This document shows, piece by piece, positions 7,467-16,092 of a stretch of DNA of 44,483 nt. Origin of the DNA: Chloroflexota bacterium. Its GTDB lineage: Bacteria; Chloroflexota; Dehalococcoidia; Lucifugimonadales; UBA3495. The notes below the pieces were generated by a model that searched no databases, was not told the origin of the DNA, and saw nothing but the letters and a program-made list of their open reading frames with translations. The stretch spans positions 1 through 44,483 of the forward strand of contig JADFPD010000005.1 of assembly GCA_022562475.1 (NCBI GenBank), given 5' to 3'. The position numbers and the translations under genes were made by a program. Position 1 is the stretch's first letter, and every line of letters starts with the position of its first letter.

Positions 7467-8135
7467 ATGCCGGAACAAGAATTGAACCAGAAGCTTCTCT
7501 CAGACAGAAAAATACTGTTCTCCAGCCTGCGGCGCAACATCAGGTCGGGACCCGTCTTGAGGGCCATGGAGCGAGTGCCCAGAGAGGCGTTCGTGCCCAC
7601 CAGTGAACGTCCCATGGCGTACTTGGATGTCCCCCTGGCCATCGGCGATGGGCAGACGATCTCCCAGCCCTTCATAGTGGCCCTGATCACCGAGGCGCTT
7701 CGCCTGCAGCCGTCGGACCGGGTGCTGGAGGTGGGCGGCGGCTCCGGCTACCAAGCCGCGGTGCTGGCCGAGTTGGTACCGGAAGGCAAAGTGGTCACCG
7801 TGGAACTGGTACCGAATCTGGCGCAGCGGGCCCGGAACACCCTGGATGACCTGGACTACAAGAATATCGTCGTTGAAGACGCCGGGGAAACTTTGGGTTG
7901 TCCCTGGCGAGGGCCCTACGACGCGATCGTGGTTTCCGCCGCGGCGCCCAACCTGCCCTCCGCATTGATTTCTCAGTTAGCGGTCGGTGGCAGGATGGTG
8001 GTCCCGGTGGGCAACCGTGACCAGCAGGAACTGGTCTGTGTCCTGCGCACCGGTGAGGGTGTCTCCCTGCGGATGCTGGGCCCTTGCCGCTTCGTTCCCT
8101 TGATCGGCCGCGAGGCCTTTCCCACCTCCTTCTAG
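7467..8135 (+). CDS. pcm: protein-L-isoaspartate O-methyltransferase
   Basis: SAM-dependent repair of isoaspartyl residues in damaged proteins. The family start region AMERVPREAFVPTSERPMAY and LAIGDGQTISQPFIVALITE is followed by the SAM-binding VLEVGGGSGYQAAVLAEL, EDAGETLG and YDAIVVSAAAPNLPSAL, with VPVGNRDQQELVCV near the end. The frame is open far upstream, but that region is antisense to the HTH regulator. The ATG at 7467 gives 222 residues, the usual size. No Shine-Dalgarno is present and a -10 element lies just upstream, so translation is probably leaderless. Confidence 0.92.
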   Translation: MPEQELNQKLLSDRKILFSSLRRNIRSGPVLRAMERVPREAFVPTSERPMAYLDVPLAIGDGQTISQPFIVALITEALRLQPSDRVLEVGGGSGYQAAVLAELVPEGKVVTVELVPNLAQRARNTLDDLDYKNIVVEDAGETLGCPWRGPYDAIVVSAAAPNLPSALISQLAVGGRMVVPVGNRDQQELVCVLRTGEGVSLRMLGPCRFVPLIGREAFPTSF

Positions 8136-8160
8136 TCAGCCGGCACAGCCGGTTCTTCCC

Positions 8161-8189
8161 TTCTCAGAACGCTCCGGCGTGTTTAATAT
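8161..8189 (+). promoter_or_regulatory. candidate promoter of the sirtuin gene
   Basis: TAATAT at 8184-8189 is preceded at a 17-nt distance by a weak TTCTCA. The ATG of the sirtuin gene follows 12 nt after the -10, leaving almost no leader, and no ribosome site is visible. This is a second leaderless-type start next to pcm. Confidence 0.4.
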
Positions 8190-8201
8190 ATCCAGTCAAT
8201 C

Positions 8202-9023
8202 ATGTTTGAGCTTACCCCCGAACTTGCCCGTTCCCTGGACGAAGCCGCCGCGCTGATTTTGCGCTCCAAGCATGTGGTGGCGCTGGCCGGCGCCGGGCTG
8301 TCCGTTGAGAGCGGCATCCCGCCCTTCCGCGGCCCAGGCGGACTCTGGACCAAGTACGGCGAGCCCACCAATCTCTCTTACCGGGAGTTTATCCGGGACC
8401 CCGGAGAGTGGTGGGAGGCGCGGTTCCGCAACGAGGACCGGCCCGGAGACCCAACCTACGAACTCAAGGTTGCCGTTGACCAAGCCCGGCCCAATCCGGG
8501 CCATCACGCCCTGGTTGAGATGGAGGCGATGGGGCTATTGAAATGCGTGGTGACCCAGAATGTGGACAATCTGCACCGGGAGGCGGGCAGCCGGTCGTTG
8601 TTGGAGATCCACGGCAACCGGACCTGGCTGCGGTGCGTTGGCTGTGGCGACCGCCAACCCAGAGAGGGTTACCACTTCGATAGTTTGCCCCCCCTTTGCG
8701 CGCAGTGCGGCGGCGTGATCAAGATGGACACCGTGATGTTCGGCGAACCCATACCCGAGGACGTGCTGCTGGCCAGCCGGGAGCAGGCTGAATCCAGCGA
8801 TTGCATGCTGCTGGTGGGGACCTCGGGAACCGTGAACCCAGCGGCGCGCCTGCCCCTGGTGGCCAAGGAATTGGGCGCCTCGCTGATCGAGATCAACCCA
8901 GATGAGACCACCCTCACCCCCTGGTGCGACATCACCCTTAGGGGACCCTCGGGAGAGCTGCTGCCGTTGCTGGTAAAACGGCTCAAGAACGGCGGGGCTG
9001 CCAAGCCTGCCGGCCGTGCCTGA
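8202..9023 (+). CDS. cobB: NAD-dependent protein deacylase, sirtuin family
   Basis: Removes acyl groups from lysines at the expense of NAD. Visible signatures are the NAD-binding ALAGAGLSVESGIPPFRG (27-44), TQNVDNLH (118-125), the catalytic histidine in LEIHGN (H137), a structural zinc site of two Cys pairs (C145/C148 and C166/C169), VMFGE (178-182) and the VGTSGTVNPAA segment. The length of 273 residues is normal. Start ATG at 8202. It is followed by mscS on the same strand with its own promoter. The symbol is used in the general bacterial sense; substrate preference (acetyl, succinyl or other) cannot be read securely. Confidence 0.93.
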   Translation: MFELTPELARSLDEAAALILRSKHVVALAGAGLSVESGIPPFRGPGGLWTKYGEPTNLSYREFIRDPGEWWEARFRNEDRPGDPTYELKVAVDQARPNPGHHALVEMEAMGLLKCVVTQNVDNLHREAGSRSLLEIHGNRTWLRCVGCGDRQPREGYHFDSLPPLCAQCGGVIKMDTVMFGEPIPEDVLLASREQAESSDCMLLVGTSGTVNPAARLPLVAKELGASLIEINPDETTLTPWCDITLRGPSGELLPLLVKRLKNGGAAKPAGRA

Positions 9024-9024
9024 A

Positions 9025-9033
9025 TGCTATAAT
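9025..9033 (+). promoter_or_regulatory. extended -10 promoter of the MscS gene
   Basis: TGCTATAAT is a consensus extended -10 element, overlapping the very end of the sirtuin gene region. It lies 85 nt upstream of the mscS ATG. No convincing -35 is seen, as expected for this promoter class. Confidence 0.55.
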
Positions 9034-9118
9034 CTTGGCGCTGGAAAGCGGGTATTACCCCTTGGGCGCTCCGCCCATTCCTACGTGCTACAAATAGCCC
9101 CTCCCCTTGGAGACCGTC

Positions 9119-10399
9119 ATGGTGGAACCCATAATGGCCCGCTTCGGACTGGGCGATCCAGAGTGGTTGGACCCCGCAACCGCCGGCGCGGTCGTTCTGA
9201 TCGCCATCGTCGTGGCGCTCATCGTACACAAGCTGGTCTTTCCGCTCATCATCCGGATCACCAAATTGACACCCTCAGACTTGGACTCGCGCCTGGTGAG
9301 GTCCGCCCGCTGGCCCGTCACCTTTGGCATCCTGGTGCTGGGGGTGTACCTGGCGTTGACCGTTCCTCTGGGTCTGACCGATTCACAGCAGGACCGGACA
9401 AACACCGTGGCCCAGGTCTTGGGTGTCGTGCTCGGGATAATTTTAGTCGCCGGCTTACTTTCCAGGACCATGGACTGGTACCTGGAGAACCTGGCGGGCA
9501 AAACCCAGCAAGTTATCGACGTGAAGCTGTTCCCGCTGATCCGCCGAGTCTCCGTGGTGATTATCTACGGCCTGGGAGCGCTGCTGGTCCTGGACCTACT
9601 CGGCATCAATATCAGCCCACTGATAGCCGGACTGGGCTTGGGCGGACTGGCGGTGGCGCTGGCGATTCAGCCCACGTTGGCCAATCTGTTCGCCGGCACC
9701 TACGTGATGACCGAGGGGGTGATCGCAACCGGTGATTACATCCAACTTGGGGACGGTATCAAGGGATACGTCGTGGAGGTGGGCTGGCGCAGCACCCGGA
9801 TCCGCGATTGGCGCAACAACCTGGTGGTGGTGCCCAACGCCAAGTTCGCCGAGACCATCATCACGAACTATCAGCAACCGACTCCCGAGGTCAGCGTGTA
9901 TCTCGAGTGCGGAACGAGCTATGACAGCGACCTCTACCGCGTGGAAGAGATCTGCCTCGAAGTGATGGACGAAATAATCGCGAATGAACCCATGGCCGTG
10001 AAAGATTACGGCAAGTATTTCGCCTTCGACAAATTTGGCGAGTCGAACGTGAATTTCTGGCTGTTTTTCCGGGCCAAGGACCGGTGGAGCAGTGTTGTCG
10101 TGCAGTCGGCGACGATGAAGTTGCTGCACAAACGCTTCAAGGAAGAGGGGATAACGATCAACTATCCGATGCGGACCCTCCAATTCCCTGAGGGCTGGAC
10201 CCCCGAGGACCTGCTGTCCCGGAACGGGCAAGCCCAGGACGGGCATAGATCGGCGCGGCGAGAACGGGTAAGAGCGGCGTCCAACAGCGGAAACCACCGG
10301 CGCCGTGGCAGACGCCGCAGGCCCACAAGAGTGATTCAAACGCCCCTGGAAGTAGAGGAAGAAGGCGAATCGAGCGGCGACGGCCCAAACATAGGCTGA
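9119..10399 (+). CDS. mscS: MscS-family small-conductance mechanosensitive channel
   Basis: Inner-membrane tension-gated channel that releases solutes on osmotic downshock. The 426-residue product has hydrophobic segments near residues 23-38, 68-86, 98-114 and 142-162. The family pore helix follows (SPLIAGLGLGGLAVALAIQP, 166-185, then TLANLFAG). The beta domain has GDYIQLGDGIKGYVVEVGWR and RDWRNNLVVVPNAKFAETII. The C-terminal 70 residues are a basic, disordered tail rich in Arg followed by acidic residues, not typical of the core family. The start chosen is ATG at 9119 with GGAG six nt upstream; a TTG at 9107 would add four residues. It stands alone between the sirtuin gene and tRNA-Ile. Confidence 0.93.
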   Translation: MVEPIMARFGLGDPEWLDPATAGAVVLIAIVVALIVHKLVFPLIIRITKLTPSDLDSRLVRSARWPVTFGILVLGVYLALTVPLGLTDSQQDRTNTVAQVLGVVLGIILVAGLLSRTMDWYLENLAGKTQQVIDVKLFPLIRRVSVVIIYGLGALLVLDLLGINISPLIAGLGLGGLAVALAIQPTLANLFAGTYVMTEGVIATGDYIQLGDGIKGYVVEVGWRSTRIRDWRNNLVVVPNAKFAETIITNYQQPTPEVSVYLECGTSYDSDLYRVEEICLEVMDEIIANEPMAVKDYGKYFAFDKFGESNVNFWLFFRAKDRWSSVVVQSATMKLLHKRFKEEGITINYPMRTLQFPEGWTPEDLLSRNGQAQDGHRSARRERVRAASNSGNHRRRGRRRRPTRVIQTPLEVEEEGESSGDGPNIG

Positions 10400-10465
10400 C
10401 GGCGTCTCGCCGTGTTTTTGTGGGGTGGATCCGGGGGTTAATCGCTCCGCCCAACCATCTCGACC

Positions 10466-10494
10466 TTGCCCGTGCCACGACCAGTCGGTATAAT
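10466..10494 (+). promoter_or_regulatory. promoter of tRNA-Ile
   Basis: TTGCCC at 10466-10471 and TATAAT at 10489-10494 are separated by exactly 17 nt. The tRNA begins 34 nt after the -10. This is a clear housekeeping-sigma promoter. Confidence 0.75.
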
Positions 10495-10527
10495 CCAATC
10501 GTGGCTGTTGGCCACTCCCCACTATGT

Positions 10528-10604
10528 GGGCCTGTAGCTCAGGTGGCTAGAGCGCGGTCCTGATAAGACCGAGGTCGTTGGTTCAAGTCCATCCAGGCCC
10601 ACCA
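10528..10604 (+). tRNA. tRNA-Ile (anticodon GAT)
   Basis: Full cloverleaf with CCA encoded. The acceptor stem GGGCCTG pairs with CAGGCCC, the D-arm contains TAGCTCAGGTGG, the anticodon stem CGGTC/GACCG holds the loop CTGATAA (anticodon GAT), and the T-arm loop is GTTCAAGTC. The length is 77 nt with CCA. A strong terminator follows ten nt later. Confidence 0.97.
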
Positions 10605-10613
10605 TTCAGAAGT

Positions 10614-10645
10614 AAAAGACCGGGAACATTTTTCCCGGTCTTTTT
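10614..10645 (+). terminator. intrinsic terminator after tRNA-Ile
   Basis: A stem formed by AAAGACCGGGAA and TTCCCGGTCTTT with a five-nt loop, followed by a run of T. The complementary strand also ends in T, so it may work in both directions. Confidence 0.9.
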
Positions 10646-10720
10646 GTTTTCCGCTCGACCGGCGAAAGATCTTCGGCTAATATAGAATGAAAGAGAAAGA
10701 TGAAGGAGGATGTGAGTTTT

Positions 10721-11221
10721 ATGCTGTTTAAATTACGCGGGAATTCTATTGAAATTACAGCGGAGGCAATAGTATCCGCCGCTGTTGGTGTGCCGCCGAT
10801 ACCGCCCAACGGGCTGAACAAATATTGCGTGGGAATGGAGGGAGGCGACTACCCGATCAAACAGTTGATCAGCTTGGCGACCGGACTCCTTAGAGTCAGT
10901 TTCACTGCACAAGATGCGCACCGAATCCTCACAAAGCTCGGCTTTGAGATTGGAGAATTCGCCACCGTTGGCAGACCTGAGCCTCAACGAGGAATGGATA
11001 AGAGTGAATATCTAACATTTCCAGTATCGATCGAAAGAGATGAAGACGGATTTACGTTAGCTAGTTGCCCTCCCCTGCCGGGCTGTCATTCCCAGGGTCA
11101 CTCCCGGCCTGAGGCAATTGTCAACATAAAAGAAGCAATCCGGGGGTATCTCGCAAGCATGCAATCGCATGATGAAGCCCTTCCTGATCAGGAGTGGGTC
11201 CTTGTCGAAGTTGGCCTTTAG
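10721..11221 (+). CDS. hicB: HicB-type antitoxin with an extra N-terminal domain
   Basis: The C-terminal 60 or so residues are a HicB antitoxin partial-RNaseH-like domain: YLTFPVSIERDEDGFTLASC, PPLPGCHSQGHS, EAIVNIKEAIRGYLASM. The preceding 90 residues are a separate small domain with ITAEAIVSAA, YPIKQLISLATGL and FTAQDAHRILTKLGFEI. I have seen this pattern in other multidomain proteins but cannot name it with confidence. The start is ATG at 10721 with AAGGAGG 11 nt upstream; ATG at 10700 would add seven residues. The stop TAG overlaps by one base the GTG start of hicA. Antitoxin-first order is the less common hic layout. The antitoxin frame is intact while the toxin gene is interrupted. Confidence 0.8.
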   Translation: MLFKLRGNSIEITAEAIVSAAVGVPPIPPNGLNKYCVGMEGGDYPIKQLISLATGLLRVSFTAQDAHRILTKLGFEIGEFATVGRPEPQRGMDKSEYLTFPVSIERDEDGFTLASCPPLPGCHSQGHSRPEAIVNIKEAIRGYLASMQSHDEALPDQEWVLVEVGL

Positions 11222-11445
11222 TGGCCCGTCTCCCCGTAGTTTCTGGGGACCAATTCGTGCAGATATTGGGTCAGGTTGGGTTCATCTGAGACTATACGCA
11301 GGGCAGCCACATGATTCTCTTAAATCCAGATGGACTGCGCGTATCAGTGCCTAGACACCGGGAGCTTGGTAGAGGTTTGCTTCGGGAGCTCATCAGGGAC
11401 GCCGGTTTGACCAGAAACGAGTTTTGGGATCTTTACCGGAAATAG
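11221..11445 (+). pseudogene. hicA: HicA-type toxin with in-frame TGA
   Basis: A 74-codon HicA mRNA interferase frame, interrupted only by TGA at codon 23 (11287-11289). Before it: ARLPVVSGDQFVQILGQVGF. After it, in the same frame: QGSHMILLNPDGLRVSVPRH, then GRGLLRELIRDAGLTRNEF. The catalytic histidine of the GSH motif lies beyond the stop, so without readthrough only a 22-residue stub is made. The GTG start overlaps the hicB stop (TAGTG). The remaining sequence is well conserved, which suggests a recent nonsense change (for example CGA to TGA) or a sequencing error. TGA is a normal stop elsewhere in the window. Confidence 0.85.
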
Positions 11446-11513
11446 CGAAGCGGAAATCGCCGGACAATGATTAGACAGAGATGGTGCGGGCGCCGCACGA
11501 ATGGAGACCACCT

Positions 11514-13334
11514 CTACCTTGGGATATTCTTCTCCACCCATTCCAGTTCTTCTTCCGCCGTGTCGAAGTAATTGAAGCGGTGGAACATCTTCGTTGGTCC
11601 TCTTGAGGCTTGAAGCTCTCTTCGCTTAGCTGTTGTGGCCGGTTGGTCGACGGCCATGGTCTCCGGGTCAATGACCACTCCGTAGGAGTTTTGGGCGGCG
11701 TCTACGCTTACGAAGCCGTCTAAGACGTCGTTAAGCACCTGGTCGGTCTCCCTTTCCAGAGGGTCGCCCCAGCCGCCGCCGCCGGCGGTTTGGACCCGGA
11801 CCAGGTCGCCTTTCTTCCATACATTGTCGTCGGAGAACGCCCGAATCTCCTTTTCCTGCGGCGTGCCGGGGTTCATGACCACCCTTGAGGTGCCGCCGCC
11901 CATGCCGCCGGCCACGCCCCAGGTGGGGAAGATGTTGTTCTCCACCCGCAGCCCGAAAGTCCCCTCGTCGGCCAGGATGCGGACGTCGCGGATTATCCCG
12001 CAGCCGCCCCGAAACTTGCCGGGTCCGCCCGAGTCTTGGGCGATGGCGTAACGCTCCATGCGCAGCGGGTACTCCATCTCCATGAATTCGCCGGGGTAGT
12101 TCTCGTTGTGGCGGCTGTAGATGGCGTCCAGACCGTCGGCAAAGGGCCGGGCGCCGTGGCCGACGGCGATGCCGTCGGTGCAGAGCAGCCAGTTGCCGCT
12201 TTCTTCTTTCATCCGCCAGTAGGCGATGACGTAGACCGCCGAGCCGGCCATGACCTGGCCGCCGGTGGCCTCGGCCAGCAACGCTCTCACCGAACTTTTC
12301 AGTTTTGTGAAGGTGTGGGCCCGGCACCCCAGGGCCGCCGGCCAGTCCGGCTGCAGGATACTGCCCTGCCGCAGCCGCACCTCGTCGATGGCCGCCAGCA
12401 GACCGTGGTTGGACAGCAGCGAGGTGTCGTATTGGTGGAAATACTGGCCGAAGTAGGCCGCCAAAACCCCGTCGCTGGCCATGAAATTTATAGAGCCGTC
12501 GGCCTGGTCGTCACTCTCAGTGGCGTCCAGGGTGATCCGGTCTTTCTGCCGGGTGAGCTTCAGGTGATAGGAGTACCAGCGGTCGCTGACCCCGGAGTTG
12601 TCCATGAAGTCTCTGACGCTACCTTCGGGGATTATTTCGCGAGACTTCTCCCGCACCATCGCTGCCGTGTCGGCCTGGTCGGCGTCCAAGGCGGCCAGGG
12701 TGGTCTCCTTGCCGAAGCGGCCGAACATCTCCAGCAGGCGCTCCTGGGCCCGGCCGGCGGCGGCCATCAAGGCCTTGGTGTCGCCTTCCAACAGGTCTGG
12801 GTACCGGGAGTTCCGGAGGATGATTCGGTAGGCCTCGTCGTTCAGCTTGCCCCGGTCCACGATCTTGATGGGCGGCACCAGCGTGCCGTCGTGGAAGATC
12901 TCGGTATTGGCCGGACCGATGCTGCCGGGGCGGGAGCCGCCCAGGTCCCAGAAATGGGCGAAGGAATGGCAATAGGCCACCGGCTCGCCCTCGAAGAACA
13001 CCGGGGCCAAGAACACCATGTCCGGGGTGTGGGTGATGCTGCCCTTGGAGATGTAGGGGTCGTTGTACCAGTACAGGTCTCCCGGCGCCATGGTCTCCAC
13101 CGGATAGAACTCCCAGACGCACCGCACGATGTCGCTGCCCATGCTGTCGCCGTAGAGTTCGTGGCCGTTCCGGTCCAGGAAACTGACTTGATAGTCCTTC
13201 TTCTCACGGATGAAAGCCGACATTGCAGTGCGCTCGATGAGCAGCTCGCACTCTAGTCTGGCGGCCCGCAAGGAGCCTCGGACCAGTTGCCGGGTCACCG
13301 GGTCGACGATCGGGGTCTTGTTGATGCCTGTCAT
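11514..13334 (-). CDS. hyuB: hydantoinase B / 5-oxoprolinase beta-type subunit
   Basis: Partner of HyuA in ATP-dependent hydrolysis of cyclic amides such as N-methylhydantoin, 5-oxoproline or related compounds; homologous to acetone carboxylase subunits. Family features are an opening DPVTRQLVRGSLRAA, IREKKDYQVSFLDRNG, WYNDPYISKGSITHTPDMVF, HFWDLGGSRPGS, GSINFMASDGVLAAYFG, GGPGKFRGGCGIIRDVR and AGGGGWGDPLERE near the C-terminus. The frame opens at 13370, but that overlaps hyuA; the ATG at 13334 has an AAGGA site 11 nt upstream and starts 14 nt after the hyuA stop, giving 606 residues. The true substrate is not readable from sequence. Confidence 0.92.
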   Translation of the reverse strand: MTGINKTPIVDPVTRQLVRGSLRAARLECELLIERTAMSAFIREKKDYQVSFLDRNGHELYGDSMGSDIVRCVWEFYPVETMAPGDLYWYNDPYISKGSITHTPDMVFLAPVFFEGEPVAYCHSFAHFWDLGGSRPGSIGPANTEIFHDGTLVPPIKIVDRGKLNDEAYRIILRNSRYPDLLEGDTKALMAAAGRAQERLLEMFGRFGKETTLAALDADQADTAAMVREKSREIIPEGSVRDFMDNSGVSDRWYSYHLKLTRQKDRITLDATESDDQADGSINFMASDGVLAAYFGQYFHQYDTSLLSNHGLLAAIDEVRLRQGSILQPDWPAALGCRAHTFTKLKSSVRALLAEATGGQVMAGSAVYVIAYWRMKEESGNWLLCTDGIAVGHGARPFADGLDAIYSRHNENYPGEFMEMEYPLRMERYAIAQDSGGPGKFRGGCGIIRDVRILADEGTFGLRVENNIFPTWGVAGGMGGGTSRVVMNPGTPQEKEIRAFSDDNVWKKGDLVRVQTAGGGGWGDPLERETDQVLNDVLDGFVSVDAAQNSYGVVIDPETMAVDQPATTAKRRELQASRGPTKMFHRFNYFDTAEEELEWVEKNIPR

Positions 13335-13348
13335 TGGGTTATCTGTCC

Positions 13349-15415
13349 TTAACTTGGCTGCATGATGCAATTGCCGTAATCGTCTATGCGGCCGGTCCAG
13401 CCTGGGTTGATCAGGACCGTGGAGTCCATGCCCTCCAAGACGGCGGGGCCGTCAATGCTGGACCCCGGCGCCAGCCGGTCGCGGACGTAGATGTTGCATG
13501 GGACGAATCCGCCGGCTTCGTCGAAGAAGACCTGTCTCTGGCTGGCGATGGCTTTTTCGGGGGTGTCCAGTCCATCGGGAAGCCGGGGCATGTCCACCGA
13601 GCCCACGTCTCCCGAGGCGGCGACCCGCAGGGTGACGATCTCCACCGGCTGGTCCAGAGCAAATCCGTAGAGTTGTTGGTGGCGGGTGTGGAACTCCTCG
13701 ATCACCCGGTCTATCGACTCGCCGGAGACCGGACTCGCGCCAAAGGCCACCGTGACCTCCGACCCTTGATGGGCATATCTGAGGTCGGCCCAGCGGGAGA
13801 AGACGTGTAGGTCTTGGGGAACGCCCTCCTCGTGGAGCCAGACCCTTCCTTCCCCTTCCATGGCGGCGTAGACACGTTCCATGCCGGCGGGTTCGTAGTC
13901 CGGCGGGGTCTGAAGCGAGGTCCGGGCATAGTCGTTCTTCAATTCGGCCACCAGCAACCCGTAGGCCGACGCTATGCCGGGGTGCAGCGGGGCCACCACC
14001 TTGTTGATGCCCAGGAGTTTCGCCACGTCGATGGCGTGCATCGGGCCGGCCCCGCCGTTGGCCACCAAGGCGAACTCCCTGGGGTCGTGGCCGCGTTCCA
14101 CGCTTACGTTGCGGATGGCGCCGACCATGTTGTTGTTGGCGATGCTCAGGATGCCGGCGGCTGCTGCATCCAGGTCCAGGTCCAACGGCGCAGCGATCTT
14201 TTCCTGGATCGACCGGGCGGCGGCTGCGGCGTCGAGGGGCAGAGTACCCCCGGCGATCTTGGTGTTGATCCGGCCCAAGACGAGATTGGCGTCGGTGACC
14301 GTCGGGGCGGCGCCGCCCTTGGCGTAACAGACCGGGCCGGGGACCGCGCCGGCGCTGGCCGGGCCCACGGTCAGGCTGCCGTAGGGCGAGACGTTGGCGA
14401 TGCTGCCCCCGCCGCAGCCGATGGTGACGATGTCCAGCATGGGGAGTTGGATCGGCCAGTCGCCCAGCCGTCCCGCCAGGTTGGTGGTGGGGCGCCCTTC
14501 CCGCAGCAAGGAAACGTCGGTGCTGGTGCCGCCCATGTCGAAGGAGATCGAGTCGGCGACCCCTGTGTTCCCCGCTATCTGCAGCGTGGCCATCACCCCG
14601 GCGGCGGGGCCGGAAAGGGCGGTGTGCACCGGCTGCCGGACGGCGATGTCCGCGCCGATCATGCCGCCGTTGGACTTCATGATGGAGAACGAAGAATCGA
14701 CGGCGCCGGCGCGCAAGGAACTCTCCAAGTTCGCGATGTAATTGCTGACCCGAGGCATGACGTAGGCGTTCAAGACCGTGGTCATGGTCCGCTCGTACTC
14801 GCGGAACACGGCCAGCACCTCCGACGATATCGAGACCTGGGCGTTGGGGAATTCCTTCAAGATAATTTCCCTGGCCCGCTTCTCGTGGTCTGGGTTGGCA
14901 TAGGAGTGCAGGAATGAAACGGCGATGGAGGTTATCTTGCCGGCCTGGAACTTCCGGGCGGCGGCGCGGACCGCCGCCTTGTCCAACGGGACTAATATCT
15001 CACCATCAAAGTCCACCCTTTCCGGGACCTCGGCGATATCCCGGGGGCGGACCGGCCGGTCGGGTTTGACCCAGGAGTTGGGGTTCACCAGCCGCGGCGT
15101 CCCGTGGCGGCCGATCTCCAGCACGAACTTGAAACCATCGGACACCACCAAGCCCACGGGCGAGCCCTTGTTCTCCAATATGGCGTTGGTGGCGATGGTT
15201 GTCCCGTGGAAGACGTGCTTGACCTGGGAAGGCGCCACCGAGTTGGCCGCCAGCACCTCCCGGAGTCCGGTCAGGAAGCCGGTGCTGGGGTCATCGGGCG
15301 TTGACGGAGTCTTGTGGACCCGTTGCTCGTTGGTGGCCAGGTTGCAGAGCACGATGTCGGTAAACGTACCGCCCACGTCCACCGCAACCGAATAGTCGTC
15401 CAAAAGGGTATTCAT
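13349..15415 (-). CDS. hyuA: hydantoinase A / 5-oxoprolinase alpha-type subunit
   Basis: ATP-binding subunit of the HyuAB cyclic-amidase complex. The 688-residue protein opens with an actin-fold phosphate loop (AVDVGGTFTDIVL, 11-23). It continues with HVFHGTTIATNAILENKGS, GPAAGVMATLQIAG, SFDMGGTSTDVSLLREGRP, VTIGCGGGSIA, GPVCYAKGG and LVANGGAGPMHAIDVAKLLG, all in the expected order. The ATG at 15415 comes four nt after the stop of the upstream unrelated gene and has only a weak GAAG site, so translational coupling is possible. hyuB follows directly. Confidence 0.94.
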   Translation of the reverse strand: MNTLLDDYSVAVDVGGTFTDIVLCNLATNEQRVHKTPSTPDDPSTGFLTGLREVLAANSVAPSQVKHVFHGTTIATNAILENKGSPVGLVVSDGFKFVLEIGRHGTPRLVNPNSWVKPDRPVRPRDIAEVPERVDFDGEILVPLDKAAVRAAARKFQAGKITSIAVSFLHSYANPDHEKRAREIILKEFPNAQVSISSEVLAVFREYERTMTTVLNAYVMPRVSNYIANLESSLRAGAVDSSFSIMKSNGGMIGADIAVRQPVHTALSGPAAGVMATLQIAGNTGVADSISFDMGGTSTDVSLLREGRPTTNLAGRLGDWPIQLPMLDIVTIGCGGGSIANVSPYGSLTVGPASAGAVPGPVCYAKGGAAPTVTDANLVLGRINTKIAGGTLPLDAAAAARSIQEKIAAPLDLDLDAAAAGILSIANNNMVGAIRNVSVERGHDPREFALVANGGAGPMHAIDVAKLLGINKVVAPLHPGIASAYGLLVAELKNDYARTSLQTPPDYEPAGMERVYAAMEGEGRVWLHEEGVPQDLHVFSRWADLRYAHQGSEVTVAFGASPVSGESIDRVIEEFHTRHQQLYGFALDQPVEIVTLRVAASGDVGSVDMPRLPDGLDTPEKAIASQRQVFFDEAGGFVPCNIYVRDRLAPGSSIDGPAVLEGMDSTVLINPGWTGRIDDYGNCIMQPS

Positions 15416-15419
15416 CGCT

Positions 15420-15992
15420 TCATGACTGTAACGCCAACTCAGTCAGAGCGGCTTGGTTGATTGCACGTGTGAAATAAATCATTTCTAAGACTATTCCGAT
15501 GGCGGAAACGAATTCATTTTGCAACATCGGAAAGAGGACACTATGTTTTGCCCATCTGTCGTATACAATTTTTTTTCGGGAATCAGCATGGGCAAGCCCA
15601 CCCCAAAGGAAAACGTCGAAGACATAGCGATATGTTATTTCAACCCTGTTTTCGGTGACCATCGTCAATCCGTCCAATTTTTCGTTGGTCTTTTTTCGCG
15701 CCTCGCTATATCTCTGCTTGAGTTCGGTGCTCACAGGGAGTTCGGAGTAAAGGTCCTCCATATTCTTGAATGAGGTAGGTTCATTATCCTGGATGAAGAA
15801 TCGCATGGTAAGAACAAACGCATCGATAGCTTCCTCATCTGGACCACGGCGTTCCACCCGAACGGGCTGTCCAAAGCCTGCTGAGATATGGATACCACTG
15901 TTTTCAATCTCACTGGTGAAGCTTAAACTTTCGAGTTTGTCTGCCTTCTCGTTAAACAGACGGAGAGTGGTCTCGGCTGGGTTCGAGTGCAT
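15420..15992 (-). CDS. hypothetical protein upstream of hyuA
   Basis: Protein of 190 residues not recognised. It is mostly charged and helical (NEKADKLESLSFTSEIENSG, SEARKKTNEKLDGL), with no signal peptide and no obvious catalytic motif; the C-terminal third is more hydrophobic (SAIGIVLEMIYFTRAINQAA). The start is ATG at 15992 with an AGGA site; the open frame continues to 16307 but that part is antisense to a pseudogene. The coding sequence is clearly more AT-rich than hyuA/hyuB, suggesting transfer from elsewhere. It ends four nt before hyuA, so the two are probably co-transcribed. Confidence 0.6.
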   Translation of the reverse strand: MHSNPAETTLRLFNEKADKLESLSFTSEIENSGIHISAGFGQPVRVERRGPDEEAIDAFVLTMRFFIQDNEPTSFKNMEDLYSELPVSTELKQRYSEARKKTNEKLDGLTMVTENRVEITYRYVFDVFLWGGLAHADSRKKIVYDRWAKHSVLFPMLQNEFVSAIGIVLEMIYFTRAINQAALTELALQS

Positions 15993-16092
15993 AAATTCTT
16001 GATCCTGTAAGCAACGCGATTGCGCCGCCGCCCATTCTAACAAAACTACCGAACCTGTCCGAACAAAACGCGTCCGTGCCGCCCGCCCGCCG

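Noticed and set aside
12036-13256. Plus-strand open frame of 406 codons
   Set aside because: Antisense shadow of hyuB; GC-rich sequence keeps the opposite frame open. No family signature and the antisense protein is typical.
13814-14917. Plus-strand open frame of 367 codons
   Set aside because: Antisense shadow of hyuA; composition (G, V, H, D-rich) is that of a shadow frame.
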